A DNA stretch of 64,000 bases from Dickeya lacustris (GCF_029635795.1 NZ_CP114280.1:3038001-3102000); one strand, 5' to 3'. Shown: positions 1-12,937, numbered from the stretch's first letter. Notes: generated by a model from the letters alone, not told the origin. Program-made: numbers and translations.

Positions 1-3324
<3,324 letters not shown>

Positions 3325-3342
3325 GTCATGAGAGACTAAAAA

Positions 3343-3370
3343 AAACAGGCCGAGATAAACCGGCCTGTTT
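3343..3370. terminator. Bidirectional terminator between metH and the DASS carrier
   Basis: A perfect 10-bp stem (3343-3352 with 3361-3370) has an 8-nt loop. An A-run precedes it and its 3' arm ends in TTT, so it can act on both strands. It lies between two convergent genes. Confidence 0.75.
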
Positions 3371-3397
3371 CATTTAGCGTTGCGGATACTGATTCGT

Positions 3398-4852
3398 TTA
3401 GTACAGTCCAATCACTTTCCACCACAGCAACCCGGCAGACATAAAAATCGCCTGATTAATTAAACTAATCACAAACCCGGTGCGCCACCACACGGCGGTG
3501 GGGACGTAGCCTGCGCCAAACAAAATCGGCCCTCTGGCGTGGGTATATTGGGTGAGTGAGCAGTACAGGCTGCTGGTGAACGCCAGCATCAGCGCCATCG
3601 GTGCGGCGGGGATTTGCAAATGAATACCCACGCCAAGGAAAACGGCATACAGTGCGGCGATTTGGGCGTTGCCGCTGGCAAAAAAGTAGTGCGTGTAGAA
3701 GTAGGCGGCATTGAGCAGCAACAGTACCAGCACCCAACTGGTGCCTTGCATCATGTGGCCGATGTTGTTGCCGATAAGATCGCCAAACCACGTCGTGAAA
3801 CCCAGTTTTTTCAACTGGTTTGCCATCATCAGCAGTGCGGCGAACCAAATCAGCGTATCCCACGCGCCTTTCTCACCTTTGATATCCTCCCAGCTTAATA
3901 CGCCGCTCAGTAGCAGCAGCGAAAGGCCGACGAAGGAGGCGGTGGTCGCATCAACACCCAGCGTGTCACCGAAAATCCACAGCACCAACAAGATGAGCAC
4001 CGTTGCAGCCATCAGCCACTCGCCGCGCGTCATCCTGCCCATTTTGTTCAGCTCGTCAATCGCTATTCTCGGCGCATCCGGCGTGTGGCGAACTTCCGGT
4101 TTAACCAGCACATAGACGCACAGCGGTACCAGCAGCAGGGAAATCACGCACGGCACGACGGCGGCGACAAACCAGCTTCCCCAGGTGATGGTGACGCCCG
4201 CATTGGCCGCCAGTTTTACTGCCAGCAAATTGCCGGTATAACCAGTCATAAACAGCGCCGCAGTCACGTCGTTAACGTTGCCGATACAGGTCACTAAGAA
4301 GGTGCCGATTTTGCTGCGCGATGCATCTTCCGGTCTGGAATCGAAGCTGCGCGCCAGTGAATCGGCAATCGGGTAAATGACCCCGCCACAGCGTGCGGTG
4401 TTACTGGGCATGGCCGGGGAGAGTACCAAATCGGCGAACGCCAGCCCGTAAGCCAGCCCTAGCGTGCGTTTACCGAGCATTCTTATCATTTGCAGTGCGA
4501 TACGACGGCCCAACCCGGTTTTGATAAAACCCCGGGCAATCATAAATGCCACGACAATCAGCCAGATAAGCGAGCTGTTTAGGTCGCTCAGAGCGGTCAG
4601 GATCGCGGCATTGGCGTTTGTATCACCGGCGGCGTAGGTCAGTGCAAACAGCGTAATGCTGATAATCCCGATCGCCCCGATGGGTAACACATTGGCCACA
4701 ATACTGACGATAGTCGCAACGAATAACACCGCAGAGTGCCAGGCTGCGGGTTTCAGGCCAACGGGTGGGGTGAGCTGCCAGAAAAAGGCGGCGATAGCCA
4801 CGATGATGATCAGCGCCAGCCAATTCAATCCATACGCGGTTTTGGTCTTCAT
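3398..4852 (-). CDS. DASS-family anion transporter (citrate/dicarboxylate:sodium or antiporter type)
   Basis: This 484-residue, very hydrophobic inner-membrane protein has about a dozen predicted membrane segments. It starts with MKTKTAYGLNW. It carries the divalent-anion:sodium symporter hallmark, an SNT motif in the first half (PAMPSNTARCGG near residues 148-159), and a TQYTHARGP segment in the second half. These match the CitT/TtdT/YbhI branch, which moves citrate, tartrate or succinate, often by exchange. The substrate cannot be read from the sequence. It is transcribed towards metH and is probably monocistronic. It is not at this position in E. coli, so it is an insertion between metH and yjbB. 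Confidence 0.85.
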   Translation of the reverse strand: MKTKTAYGLNWLALIIIVAIAAFFWQLTPPVGLKPAAWHSAVLFVATIVSIVANVLPIGAIGIISITLFALTYAAGDTNANAAILTALSDLNSSLIWLIVVAFMIARGFIKTGLGRRIALQMIRMLGKRTLGLAYGLAFADLVLSPAMPSNTARCGGVIYPIADSLARSFDSRPEDASRSKIGTFLVTCIGNVNDVTAALFMTGYTGNLLAVKLAANAGVTITWGSWFVAAVVPCVISLLLVPLCVYVLVKPEVRHTPDAPRIAIDELNKMGRMTRGEWLMAATVLILLVLWIFGDTLGVDATTASFVGLSLLLLSGVLSWEDIKGEKGAWDTLIWFAALLMMANQLKKLGFTTWFGDLIGNNIGHMMQGTSWVLVLLLLNAAYFYTHYFFASGNAQIAALYAVFLGVGIHLQIPAAPMALMLAFTSSLYCSLTQYTHARGPILFGAGYVPTAVWWRTGFVISLINQAIFMSAGLLWWKVIGLY

Positions 4853-5158
4853 CTGTATTTCCTTGCAATGGAATCAAAGAGAGAGTCATCGGGAGCGCGT
4901 GAGGCGACCGTTGAGAAAAGCATAACGCTGGGCAAATGGATGATGGGAGAAATGTGTTTGGTTATTGATTTAGAGCGTGATTTTAAAAAATTTCCCCGCA
5001 TTTCCACCCATGGAGCCAGGCAGGAACAGGTAAAATGGGGGCTATTTTAACCCGCGACGGGCGATGGCCAGGAGGCTGACCCGCTGCGGTGATTCACCCG
5101 GTGATACCGGCGTACCGGCGATATGATGACGTGCTTTTGATAAGGGATAGGGGGTGTT
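4853..5158. other. Divergent intergenic region, DASS carrier / yjbB
   Basis: No gene is seen here. It must hold the promoters of both flanking genes. The part around 4960-5000 is AT-rich. I found no clear operator. Confidence 0.5.
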
Positions 5159-6805
5159 GTGTTAACGCTGCTGCATTTGTTGTCTGCTATCGCATTGCTG
5201 GTTTGGGGCACACATATTGTGCGAACCGGGATTATGCGCGTCTATGGTGCCCGGTTACGGCATACCCTCAGTGACAGCGTCAAACGTAAACCGTTGGCTT
5301 TTCTGGCTGGAATCGGCGTGACTGCGCTGGTGCAAAGCAGTAACGCCACGACGTTGCTGACCACCTCTTTTGTCGCGCAAGGGTTGATTGCGCTCTCGCC
5401 CGCGTTGGTGATTATTCTGGGCGCGGATGTCGGCACGGCGCTGATGGTGCGGGTGCTGACTTTCGACCTCTCCTGGCTGTCGCCGTTGCTGATTTTCTTT
5501 GGCGTGGTGTTCTTTTTAACACGTAAGCAGACCCGTGCCGGGCAACTGGGCCGCGTTGGTATCGGCCTTGGCTTGATTCTGCTGGCGCTGGAGCTGATTG
5601 TGCAATCCGCCACCCCGATTACGCAAACCACCGGGGTAAAAGTGCTGTTCTCTTCACTGACCGGCGACGTGATGCTGGATGCGCTGGTAGGCGCCATATT
5701 TGCCATCGTCAGTTATTCCAGCCTGGCGGCCGTATTACTGACGGCCACGCTTACCGCCAGCCACGTTATCTCGCTGGATGTCGCGTTGTGCCTGGTGATC
5801 GGCGCTAATTTGGGCAGCGGTATTTTGGCGCTCGCTAACACCAGCGCGCAGGGGCAGGCGGCAAGACAGGTGGCGCTTGGCAGCATGTTCTTCAAATTAA
5901 TCGGTTGTCTGCCCGCGTTGCCTGCGATTGGTTATTTGGCGCAGGGCATGGCGGCCGTGCCATTGCCGGACGAGGAGCGGGTTATCTATTTTCACCTGAT
6001 TTACAATCTGGTGCGCTGTGTGTTGTTACTGCCTTTTACTGGCCGAATGGCTGAACTGTGCTGCAACCTTGTGCGGGCTGAACCTGAGCTTGACCCGCGT
6101 TTGCGTCCACGCCATTTGGATGTGAGTGCGCTGGATACCCCGACGCTGGCGCTGGCGAATGCGGCGCGTGAGACATTGCGTATCGGCGATGTGATAGAGC
6201 AGATGCTGAAGATGTTTCAGGATGTCTTGCAAGGTAACACCCAGCAAGCGCGTGAGATTCGAAAACTTGATGACGATGTGGATGTGCTCTATAACGCCAT
6301 CAAGCTTTATCTGGCGCAGATTGAGAAAGCCGGTTTGCATGAGCGGGATTCCCAGCGTTGGGCGGAAGTGATTGAAATGGCGCTGAGTCTTGAGCAAGCT
6401 GGCGATATTATCGAGCGAGTGGTCTGCGATCTTGACGATCAGGCGCCGAATGGATTGCGCGGCTTTTCAGCACAAGGGCTGAATGAACTGAATGCGCTTT
6501 ATGATTTGCTGATGAATAACCTGCGCTTGGGGATGTCGGTGTTTCTCTCCTCTGATGTCACTAGCGCGAAGCGCCTGCGCCGAGCCAAACACCGCTTTCG
6601 CATTCTCAACCGGCGTTACTCCCACGCGCATGTGGACAGATTGCATCAACAGAATGTGCAAAGTCTGGAAACCAGCTCCCTGCACCTCGGTTTGCTGGGG
6701 GACATGAACCGGCTTAATTCGCTGTTCTGTTCGGTCGCCTATAACGTGCTGATGGTGACGGAAGAAGAGGATGATGGGCGTGAAGAGTCTGTTGCGCCAA
6801 TGTGA
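5159..6805 (+). CDS. yjbB: Na+/phosphate cotransporter family protein with C-terminal PhoU-like domain
   Basis: The product is 548 residues and starts with GTG (MLTLLHLLSA), colinear with E. coli YjbB, which also follows metH. The N-terminal half is the membrane Na/Pi-II transporter with two QSSNAT/SYSSLA-type repeats (ALVQSSNATT near residues 55-65 and VSYSSLAAVLL near 183-193). The C-terminal third (from about residue 330) is a helical PhoU-like domain containing the conserved FRILNRRYSHAHVDRLHQ stretch. In E. coli overproduction of YjbB is linked to phosphate efflux; that role is assumed here by homology. It is probably a single-gene unit. Confidence 0.93.
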   Translation: MLTLLHLLSAIALLVWGTHIVRTGIMRVYGARLRHTLSDSVKRKPLAFLAGIGVTALVQSSNATTLLTTSFVAQGLIALSPALVIILGADVGTALMVRVLTFDLSWLSPLLIFFGVVFFLTRKQTRAGQLGRVGIGLGLILLALELIVQSATPITQTTGVKVLFSSLTGDVMLDALVGAIFAIVSYSSLAAVLLTATLTASHVISLDVALCLVIGANLGSGILALANTSAQGQAARQVALGSMFFKLIGCLPALPAIGYLAQGMAAVPLPDEERVIYFHLIYNLVRCVLLLPFTGRMAELCCNLVRAEPELDPRLRPRHLDVSALDTPTLALANAARETLRIGDVIEQMLKMFQDVLQGNTQQAREIRKLDDDVDVLYNAIKLYLAQIEKAGLHERDSQRWAEVIEMALSLEQAGDIIERVVCDLDDQAPNGLRGFSAQGLNELNALYDLLMNNLRLGMSVFLSSDVTSAKRLRRAKHRFRILNRRYSHAHVDRLHQQNVQSLETSSLHLGLLGDMNRLNSLFCSVAYNVLMVTEEEDDGREESVAPM

Positions 6806-6822
6806 GGTTCGATAATGTGAGG
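6799..6822. repeat. 15-bp-period duplication across the yjbB stop codon
   Basis: AATGTGAGG occurs at 6799-6807 and again at 6814-6822, offset 15 bp. The first copy contains the yjbB stop codon (6803-6805). Confidence 0.6.
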
Positions 6823-6874
6823 CGCCATCGCATGGCTAACGATGGCGCACACACGCGCGCCAGCTTAGGCGCGC
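6822..6874. terminator. Two hairpins between convergent yjbB and the chemoreceptor-like gene
   Basis: Stem 1 pairs 6822-6830 with 6840-6848 (9 bp). Stem 2 pairs 6855-6861 with 6868-6874 (7 bp, all G-C). Neither is followed by a clear T-run, so intrinsic termination is uncertain; position between convergent genes supports the role. Confidence 0.4.
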
Positions 6875-6889
6875 TGGGTGTGTTGCGCC

Positions 6890-7918
6890 TCAGCGCGCCT
6901 GCTCAATCACGCCATACCAACCCAGCCCCTGATAGCTTTCATAGCCCGGCGTCAGTGCAAAAGAGACGGTTTTGTCTTGCGCCTGATAATAGCCGGAGCG
7001 TTTACCGTCGGTATGCAACGTCATACGCTCGCCCAGTGCGATACTGTTATCTGAACAGGCGATGACGCGTGACGTGGAATCGACAATCATGCAGCGTGTG
7101 CGTTGCCACTCTTCTTCGCTAAGACGCACGCTTTTCACCACGGTGTCCGCCTGTGCAGCCCAATCAAAGAAAATCAGCAATGCGCCGATGGGGTTGCCAT
7201 GCTCCTCGCCGCCTTCACGAATGGCGGTAGCGTAGGTGGCGACGGCGGCATGACGCAACTGCGGCAGAGTTTGGATATCGGCGGCGACATAATCGGCTCC
7301 GCTGCGTGTGGCGATAGCCCGGCGAAACACCTCCATGTCGGCGATGTTCTGGCCCGCAACCGGGTACTCCTGTGACCGGCCATTGGCCAGAATAGTGCCG
7401 TCCAGATCCGTTACCCACAAGTCGAGATAGACCGTGTAGCTGCCCAAAATCACGGATAAGCGCTGTGACGCGTGGCGGCGAGCGGTCATATCCGGTGCGC
7501 TGGCGCACTCAACCACCGCCGCATCGGTTGCCCACCAGCGCACATCACAAGAGCGCTCATACAGGTTACGGTCGATGATGTCTATCATGTTCAGCGCCAG
7601 ATCGACGCAGCGACCGCTTTCATGATGGTGCAGTTGCGACATCATGTTGTCGCCAAGCTCCGTCAGTTTAGAAAGCGAACCGGCCAGCTCTTGATTCAGG
7701 GATGTGGTGATTTCGCTAATCAGCGAAGCAACATGTTTCACCTGATTGGCGACAACCGCAAATCCCCGGCCAGCCTCGCCTGCCCGTGCCGCTTCAATCA
7801 GTGCATTGAGTGCTAAAAATGTGGTTTCCCGGTTTATTTGGTCAATATCGGCGATTTTATGATTAGCGACTTTTCGAATGTGGTGACTGAGCTCGACAAT
7901 TTCATGAGGATTTGCCAT
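6890..7918 (-). CDS. Soluble chemoreceptor-like protein: N-terminal MCP hairpin tip, C-terminal Cache-type sensor
   Basis: The 342-residue product has no membrane segment. Residues about 15-80 match the cytoplasmic tip of methyl-accepting chemotaxis proteins ([20 protein letters not shown], then FAVVANQVK). The flanking methylation helices and HAMP domain of a normal receptor are absent. Residues about 150-340 look like a single Cache-type ligand fold ([16 protein letters not shown] ... DYVAADIQ ... [10 protein letters not shown]). The order is thus inverted relative to transmembrane MCPs, and the sensor would be cytoplasmic. It probably signals through CheA/CheW or tunes receptor arrays; this is inference. 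The start (ATG 7916-7918) has a GGGAGAAA purine tract just upstream. No chemotaxis genes are adjacent. Confidence 0.75.
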   Translation of the reverse strand: MANPHEIVELSHHIRKVANHKIADIDQINRETTFLALNALIEAARAGEAGRGFAVVANQVKHVASLISEITTSLNQELAGSLSKLTELGDNMMSQLHHHESGRCVDLALNMIDIIDRNLYERSCDVRWWATDAAVVECASAPDMTARRHASQRLSVILGSYTVYLDLWVTDLDGTILANGRSQEYPVAGQNIADMEVFRRAIATRSGADYVAADIQTLPQLRHAAVATYATAIREGGEEHGNPIGALLIFFDWAAQADTVVKSVRLSEEEWQRTRCMIVDSTSRVIACSDNSIALGERMTLHTDGKRSGYYQAQDKTVSFALTPGYESYQGLGWYGVIEQAR

Positions 7919-8401
7919 GCGATTTCTCCCTGTTTCCTTTCATCGAAAAAATGAAATGTGTTTTACGCCTTAATCAATAAACCGGGCGCAGAAATAGATA
8001 GATAACTTGCCCCGAATTCTGCGGGCTGACTAATACACACGATTAATGTTAAATAAGAAAGCTAAAAAAGATTATTTCATGGTTGCTGAGGCGATATTAT
8101 TAAAAATAATCAGAATTTCTTTTTTTCTAAAACAGATTATTTTGTACGTAAATTAACAGCGGGTTTATTCTGCCATTTCGCTGATAAATGGAGCGTATTA
8201 CCAGCTACAGACTCCTTACACTGAATAATAGACTGCAATATGATGATGTGGTGGGGGCATTTGAGTATAAGTCCGGCGCATTTTCTGAACGAAACACCCA
8301 AGCGAAATACTCAAACGAAATGCCTGAACCCAATGACCTACGCAGGTATGCAATAGAGCGTGCGCTGGCACGGCATAGCGGCTTTTTCAGCCACAGTCGG
8401 T

Positions 8402-8473
8402 GTAAAGCGGTAAAGCGGTAAAGCGGTAAAGCGGTAAAGCGGTAAAGCGGTAAAGCGGTAAAGCGGTAAAACG
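8402..8473. repeat. Octamer tandem repeat GTAAAGCG, eight perfect copies plus one degenerate
   Basis: GTAAAGCG repeats head to tail from 8402 to 8465 (8 copies), followed by GTAAAACG at 8466-8473. An 8-bp unit is prone to replication slippage. No convincing gene reads through it, so any effect would be on DNA spacing or structure. Confidence 0.95.
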
Positions 8474-8681
8474 AGGGCTTTGCAATATGATTGCCTATTC
8501 TTTTTATTTGCCGAAAATAATCGGTGAGAACGGTTATTTCAGCTGACGGATCGCAGTGATAATTAGCTCAGGTAAGATAAGAGCGAAAATAAATAACGAG
8601 AGCGAAAGCGTGGTGAGCTCAGGCAGGCTGTGAGTAATGATGGCGGGGTTTTACGGCGGTGCGGGTAAATACGTTACGTGA

Positions 8682-8712
8682 AAAAAGCATGACGCCGACA
8701 GGCGGCGTCATG
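8682..8712 (-). terminator. lysC intrinsic terminator
   Basis: A 10-bp perfect stem (8688-8697 with 8703-8712, 5-nt loop) is followed on the minus strand by GCTTTTTT (A-run 8681-8686 on the plus strand). It lies about 45 bp beyond the lysC stop. Confidence 0.85.
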
Positions 8713-8729
8713 GGTTAAAATAACGGTTC

Positions 8730-8771
8730 ATTCGAATGACATTATTCGAATTACGTTATTCGAATAAATTA
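8730..8771. repeat. 14-bp tandem repeat, three copies, spanning the lysC stop codon
   Basis: Copies at 8730-8743, 8744-8757 and 8758-8771 all begin ATTCGAAT. Read on the minus strand, the first copy covers the last codons of lysC (Phe-Glu-stop) and the next two are degraded duplicates carrying the same TTCGAAT core. Confidence 0.85.
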
Positions 8772-10120
8772 CGATGCAAGGTTTGCACCACCTGTTCTGC
8801 ATCCTGCGCGGGTACCAGGAAGCAGAGGTTGTGGCTGCTGGCACCGTAACAGATAAGGCGAATATTAAACGGTTCGAGCACGCCAAATACCTCTTTACCG
8901 ACACCGCAGGCTTGCGACAGTTGATTGCCAATTAATGCCACCAGAGACATATTTTCTTCGACTTCAACCCGGCACAGTGAAGAGAGCTCGGTTAGCAATG
9001 CACTCGACAGCAGGCTGTCGCCGGTTGAAGTGGAGCCGGTGGTGTCCAGCGTCAAGGCGACGTTGACTTCTGAGGTGGTAATCAAGTCTACCGAAATATT
9101 GTGGCGCGCAAGAATACTGAACACTTCCGCCAGGAAACCGCGTGCGTGCAGCATGTTAAGGCTGTGCAGCGTTAACAGCGTTTGCTTGCGACGCAGCGCC
9201 AGTGCGCGGAACAGCGGCGGGTTGTCTGTCTGGTTGCACACCAGCGTGCCACCGGCTGCCGGGTCTTTACTGGAGCCGACAAACACCGGAATATCGCTAC
9301 GCACGGCGGGCAACAGTGTTGCCGGGTGCAGCACTTTGGCACCGAACGTCGCCATTTCAGCGGCTTCTTCAAAGGTAATTTGGTCGATGCGGTGAGCCGA
9401 CGGCACCACGCGCGGGTCAGTGGTATAAATACCGGGGACGTCAGTCCAGATGTCGATGCGCCCGACATGGAGCGCTTCGCCCAGCAGGGCGGCGGTATAG
9501 TCACTGCCGCCACGCCCGAGCGTGGTGGTGCGGCCTTTGGCTTCGCTGCCGATAAAGCCCTGGGTTATCACCAATCCTTTTGCCAGACGCGGTGCCAGTT
9601 GGCTGCGGGTCAGTTCACCCAGCGCATCGCAATCCGGTTCAGCGCGGCCAAAACGATCGTTAGTGCGCATGATTTTACGCACGTCAAACCACTCGGCGGC
9701 GACGCTGCGCTCACGCAGAATTTCGACAAACAGCAGGGTAGACATCAGCTCGCCGTGGCTGACCAGCTCGTCGGTCAGCGCATTGGATGTGGCAAGGGCT
9801 GCGGCTTCCGACAACCGCGCGACGTTATCCAGCATGCGATCAATTTCCTCGCGGATGACGGCAGGCTGGTTGAGGCGGTCAATGATAGCGTATTGAATCT
9901 GGCGCAATTTATCTAACTGCGCGAGGCGCTCTGATGCCGGCAGGCCTTCGGCCAGTGCGACCAGCAAATTGGTCACGCCCGCAGAGGCGGACAGCACCAC
10001 CACACGCACCAGTGGGTCAGCCAGTACGATATCGGCGCTGCGGTTCATGGCGTCAAAATCCGCGACGCTGGTGCCGCCGAATTTCGCAATAATCAGAGAG
10101 GTACTCGTGTTAGCAGACAT
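8756..10120 (-). CDS. lysC: Lysine-sensitive aspartokinase III
   Basis: LysC phosphorylates aspartate, the first step to lysine, threonine and methionine. The 454-residue product has the kinase motif KFGGTS at residues 13-18, the catalytic-site stretch TTLGRGGSDYTAALL in mid-protein, and two C-terminal ACT domains that bind lysine (from about residue 310; LTLHSLNMLHARGFLAEVF and SLVALIGNQL). It ends HRNLFE like E. coli LysC. It lies between yjbB and pgi as in E. coli, on the minus strand, preceded by a lysine riboswitch leader and followed by an intrinsic terminator. Expression should fall when lysine is abundant, with allosteric inhibition in addition. Confidence 0.97.
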   Translation of the reverse strand: MSANTSTSLIIAKFGGTSVADFDAMNRSADIVLADPLVRVVVLSASAGVTNLLVALAEGLPASERLAQLDKLRQIQYAIIDRLNQPAVIREEIDRMLDNVARLSEAAALATSNALTDELVSHGELMSTLLFVEILRERSVAAEWFDVRKIMRTNDRFGRAEPDCDALGELTRSQLAPRLAKGLVITQGFIGSEAKGRTTTLGRGGSDYTAALLGEALHVGRIDIWTDVPGIYTTDPRVVPSAHRIDQITFEEAAEMATFGAKVLHPATLLPAVRSDIPVFVGSSKDPAAGGTLVCNQTDNPPLFRALALRRKQTLLTLHSLNMLHARGFLAEVFSILARHNISVDLITTSEVNVALTLDTTGSTSTGDSLLSSALLTELSSLCRVEVEENMSLVALIGNQLSQACGVGKEVFGVLEPFNIRLICYGASSHNLCFLVPAQDAEQVVQTLHRNLFE

Positions 10121-10221
10121 TTAAAAAACCTCGTGTCAGGGGCGCGATTGTCATCATTGACAACAGCATTCCATCGTTAAGCCTTGGCACAAGGGAAGAG
10201 CGGTAAGCAGGGGGCAGGCGT

Positions 10222-10462
10222 AGGATCGAACTACGGCACACCCAGAAGCGCTCCACCTTGCTTATCATTGCGCGTTGCGCAACGATGCGGGTGACAACCC
10301 AGGGGATTCAGCCCCTGTAGTCGATAGCGACCACACCGCAGTGACCTGCTACCTCGGCACCGCTCCCCCTCGGGTATCATCGTCGGATACGGCTCCTCCG
10401 ATACCTCACCTGGGCGGTGCTCCTCTTCTGGCTTGCGCAACCTGTGCGCAAGTAGTCTTTTA
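10222..10462 (-). promoter_or_regulatory. Lysine riboswitch (L box) in the lysC leader
   Basis: On the minus strand the leader contains the hallmark segments of the E. coli lysC riboswitch, in order: GCCAGAAGAGG, GGAGGAGCC, GAGGGGGAGC, GTGCCGAGGT, a CAGGGGCTGAATCCCCTG hairpin followed by GGTTGTCACC, and GTGGAGCGCTTCTGGGTG. The closing CTTCTGG pairs with the opening CCAGAAG, and ACTAC near 10455 can pair with GTAGT near 10228 to close P1. About 100 nt separate the aptamer from the lysC ATG. By family knowledge, lysine binding represses lysC; a clear terminator hairpin was not found downstream, consistent with translational or Rho-linked control. Confidence 0.95.
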
Positions 10463-10640
10463 CAAATAGCGGGTAACGTCGCGGCTGTCAATCAACATTG
10501 AAATCATGATTGAAATCATGCGTGGCTTTTCGCAAGAAAAGGGCTTCCCCGTGCCGCGTTAAGGGATACAATCGGGACAAAACGCAGGCGTGATTCGCTT
10601 GCTAACTGAAAGATTTGTTCTCAAACCGAAGAGTAGTGTG

Positions 10641-12290
10641 ATGAAAAATATCAACCCGACGCAGACCGCCGCCTGGCAAGCATTGCAGCAGCATTTTGCT
10701 GCGATGAAAACGGTAACTATCAGCGAACTGTTCGCGCAGGATAGCGCGCGTTTTGCCCGCTTTTCCGCCACGTTTGCCGACCAGATTTTGGTGGATTATT
10801 CCAAAAACCGGATCACGGCTGAAACGCTGGAGAAATTGCAGGCGCTGGCACGTGAAACCGAGCTGGCCGAGGCGATTCGCGCCATGTTTAGCGGCGAGAA
10901 AATCAACCGTACCGAAGAGCGTTCGGTGCTGCATGTCGCGTTGCGCAACCGCAGTAACAGCCCGATTCTGGTGGATGGCAAAGATGTGATGCCGGAAGTC
11001 AACGCGGTGCTGGCGAAGATGAAACAGTTTAGCGAGCGGGTGATAAACGGTGACTGGAAAGGCTATACCGGCAAGACGATCACCGATGTGGTGAATATCG
11101 GTATCGGCGGCTCTGACTTAGGCCCGTTTATGGTGACGGAGGCGCTGCGTCCGTATAAAAACCATTTGAATATGCACTTTGTCTCTAACGTGGATGGCAC
11201 GCATATCGCGGAAACCCTCAAGCGCGTTAACCCGGAAACCACGCTGTTCCTGGTCGCCTCGAAGACGTTCACCACGCAGGAAACCATGACCAATGCGCAC
11301 AGCGCCCGCGACTGGTTCCTGGACACAGCGGGTGATGCGAAGCATGTCGCCAAACACTTTGCCGCGCTCTCAACCAATGCGCCAGCGGTGGCCGCGTTCG
11401 GTATTGATACTGCGAATATGTTCGAGTTTTGGGATTGGGTCGGCGGGCGCTATTCGCTGTGGTCTGCGATTGGTTTGTCGATTGCGCTGTCCGTCGGTTT
11501 CGACCATTTTGAACAACTGCTCAGTGGCGCTCATGCCATGGATCAGCACTTCGCGAGTACCCCTTTTGAGCAGAACCTGCCGGTATTGCTGGCGCTGATC
11601 GGCATCTGGTACAACAACTTTTTCGGTGCGGAAACCGAAGCCATTCTGCCCTACGACCAGTACATGCACCGTTTTGCCGCTTACTTCCAGCAGGGCAATA
11701 TGGAATCTAACGGCAAGTACATCGATCGCAATGGCAATGCGGTGGATTACCAGACTGGCCCCATTATTTGGGGAGAGCCGGGCACCAACGGCCAGCATGC
11801 GTTCTATCAACTGATCCATCAGGGCACCAAGTTGATTCCGTGCGATTTTATTGCACCAGCGGTCAGCCATAACCCGCTCAGTGATCATCACAGCAAGCTG
11901 CTGTCGAACTTTTTTGCCCAGACGGAAGCTCTGGCGTTCGGTAAATCGCGTGCGGCGGTGGATGCCGAGTTTGCACAAGCCGGGAAGTCCGCCAGTGACG
12001 TTGAGCACATCGCGCCGTTCAAAGTGTTTGAAGGCAACCGCCCGACCAATTCCATCTTACTGCGTGAAATTACGCCATATAGCCTGGGCGCATTGATCGC
12101 GCTGTATGAGCACAAGATATTCACTCAGGGTGCCATTCTGAATATCTTCACCTTCGACCAATGGGGTGTTGAGCTGGGCAAACAGTTGGCTAACCGCATT
12201 TTGCCTGAACTTCAGGATGACAGCGCAGTGAGCAGCCACGACAGCTCCACCAATGGGCTGATTAACTGCTTTAAACAGTGGCGTGCGTAA
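10641..12290 (+). CDS. pgi: Glucose-6-phosphate isomerase
   Basis: Pgi interconverts glucose-6-phosphate and fructose-6-phosphate in glycolysis. The chosen start gives [15 protein letters not shown] and 549 residues, the same length as E. coli Pgi; an in-frame extension upstream to 10590 lacks conservation. The sugar-phosphate isomerase signatures are present: [11 protein letters not shown] near residues 152-162, [11 protein letters not shown], and the C-terminal [12 protein letters not shown]. An intrinsic terminator follows 33 bp after the stop. It is divergent from lysC, separated by the riboswitch leader. Confidence 0.97.
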   Translation: MKNINPTQTAAWQALQQHFAAMKTVTISELFAQDSARFARFSATFADQILVDYSKNRITAETLEKLQALARETELAEAIRAMFSGEKINRTEERSVLHVALRNRSNSPILVDGKDVMPEVNAVLAKMKQFSERVINGDWKGYTGKTITDVVNIGIGGSDLGPFMVTEALRPYKNHLNMHFVSNVDGTHIAETLKRVNPETTLFLVASKTFTTQETMTNAHSARDWFLDTAGDAKHVAKHFAALSTNAPAVAAFGIDTANMFEFWDWVGGRYSLWSAIGLSIALSVGFDHFEQLLSGAHAMDQHFASTPFEQNLPVLLALIGIWYNNFFGAETEAILPYDQYMHRFAAYFQQGNMESNGKYIDRNGNAVDYQTGPIIWGEPGTNGQHAFYQLIHQGTKLIPCDFIAPAVSHNPLSDHHSKLLSNFFAQTEALAFGKSRAAVDAEFAQAGKSASDVEHIAPFKVFEGNRPTNSILLREITPYSLGALIALYEHKIFTQGAILNIFTFDQWGVELGKQLANRILPELQDDSAVSSHDSSTNGLINCFKQWRA

Positions 12291-12323
12291 TAACGGTGAC
12301 GGCGCACATGACGCAATGATTAT

Positions 12324-12353
12324 CACAGGCCCCGCATTTGGGGCCTGTGTGTT
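12324..12353 (+). terminator. pgi intrinsic terminator
   Basis: A perfect 10-bp stem (12324-12333 with 12340-12349, 6-nt loop) is followed by TGTTT. Confidence 0.75.
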
Positions 12354-12539
12354 TACAGTGATGTGATCGCTGTCATGATGATGTCACCGTGGGTACAGCG
12401 GTGGGCGCAAATAGTGATGGCTGTGCTGCGGATTACCTGCCCGATGGTGGTAACATCAAGCGGTTTTGTCATCCAATAGGTGTGCCAGGCCTCAGTTTGG
12501 TGGGCTCTGGTTAATAGGTTGATTATCACGGAGGGGAGC

Positions 12540-12884
12540 ATGCGGATTCGCATACTGATGGTACTGGCTGGCGTGACTCTGCTGGCAGGATGTAGCACCA
12601 CGAACCCACTGACGGCAGCCGGTCAATCGGTTCGTTTCAGTGACACGAAACCGGCGGCGCAATGCCAGTTGCTGGGAAATATCACGGGTACACAATCTAA
12701 CTGGCTATCGGGCAGTGGCAATGAGGGCAGCGCAATGCGCGGTGCGGCCAATGACCTGCGTAACCGCGCGGCCGAAATGGGTGGTAACGTGATTTATGGC
12801 GTGACCACTCCCAGCCAAACCTTCCTTTCAAGCTTTGCGCCACTCGATAGCAAGATGCAAGGGCAGGTTTATAAGTGCCCATAA
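12540..12884 (+). CDS. yjeI: Small outer-membrane-type lipoprotein, DUF4156 family
   Basis: The 114-residue product starts MRIRILMVLAGVTLLAGCS, a lipoprotein signal with lipobox LLAGC, so the mature N-terminus is Cys17. The rest matches E. coli YjeI (SAAGQSVR-like, CQLLGN, then QSNWLSGS, SAMRGAANDLRNRAAEMGGN, GQVYKCP). Function is unknown. The ATG at 12540 follows a strong GGAGGGG ribosome site; a longer frame to 12480 lacks signal-peptide character. It sits between pgi and epmB, as yjeI lies next to epmB in E. coli. Confidence 0.9.
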   Translation: MRIRILMVLAGVTLLAGCSTTNPLTAAGQSVRFSDTKPAAQCQLLGNITGTQSNWLSGSGNEGSAMRGAANDLRNRAAEMGGNVIYGVTTPSQTFLSSFAPLDSKMQGQVYKCP

Positions 12885-12902
12885 TTCCGTGCCCATAATA
12901 AG
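12875..12902. repeat. 14-bp tandem duplication across the yjeI stop codon
   Basis: GTGCCCATAAT is found at 12875 and again at 12889. The first copy contains the yjeI stop codon at 12882-12884. Confidence 0.8.
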
Positions 12903-12915
12903 GGCGGCTGTTATC

Positions 12916-12937
12916 GTCACCGGTCGCTACCGGTGAC
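12916..12937. terminator. Hairpin between convergent yjeI and epmB
   Basis: An 8-bp G-C-rich stem pairs 12916-12923 with 12930-12937 around a 6-nt loop. No T-run follows, so the terminator role rests on position. Confidence 0.4.

Larger units (their letters stand above)
7919..8755. other. Long AT-rich gene-poor stretch upstream of the soluble receptor and downstream of lysC
   Basis: In E. coli pepE and rluF lie in the yjbB-lysC interval; neither is present. I see only an octamer repeat, the lysC terminator and a 14-bp repeat, listed separately. A 77-codon open frame at 8188-8421 ends inside the octamer repeat and has no recognisable features; I do not call it a gene. Confidence 0.5.

Noticed and set aside
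8188..8421. 77-codon plus-strand frame ending in the octamer repeat
   Set aside because: No ribosome site, no recognisable domain, and the stop is formed by the repeat itself.
10231..10491. 86-codon minus-strand frame upstream of lysC
   Set aside because: It coincides with the lysine riboswitch, whose structure explains the sequence.
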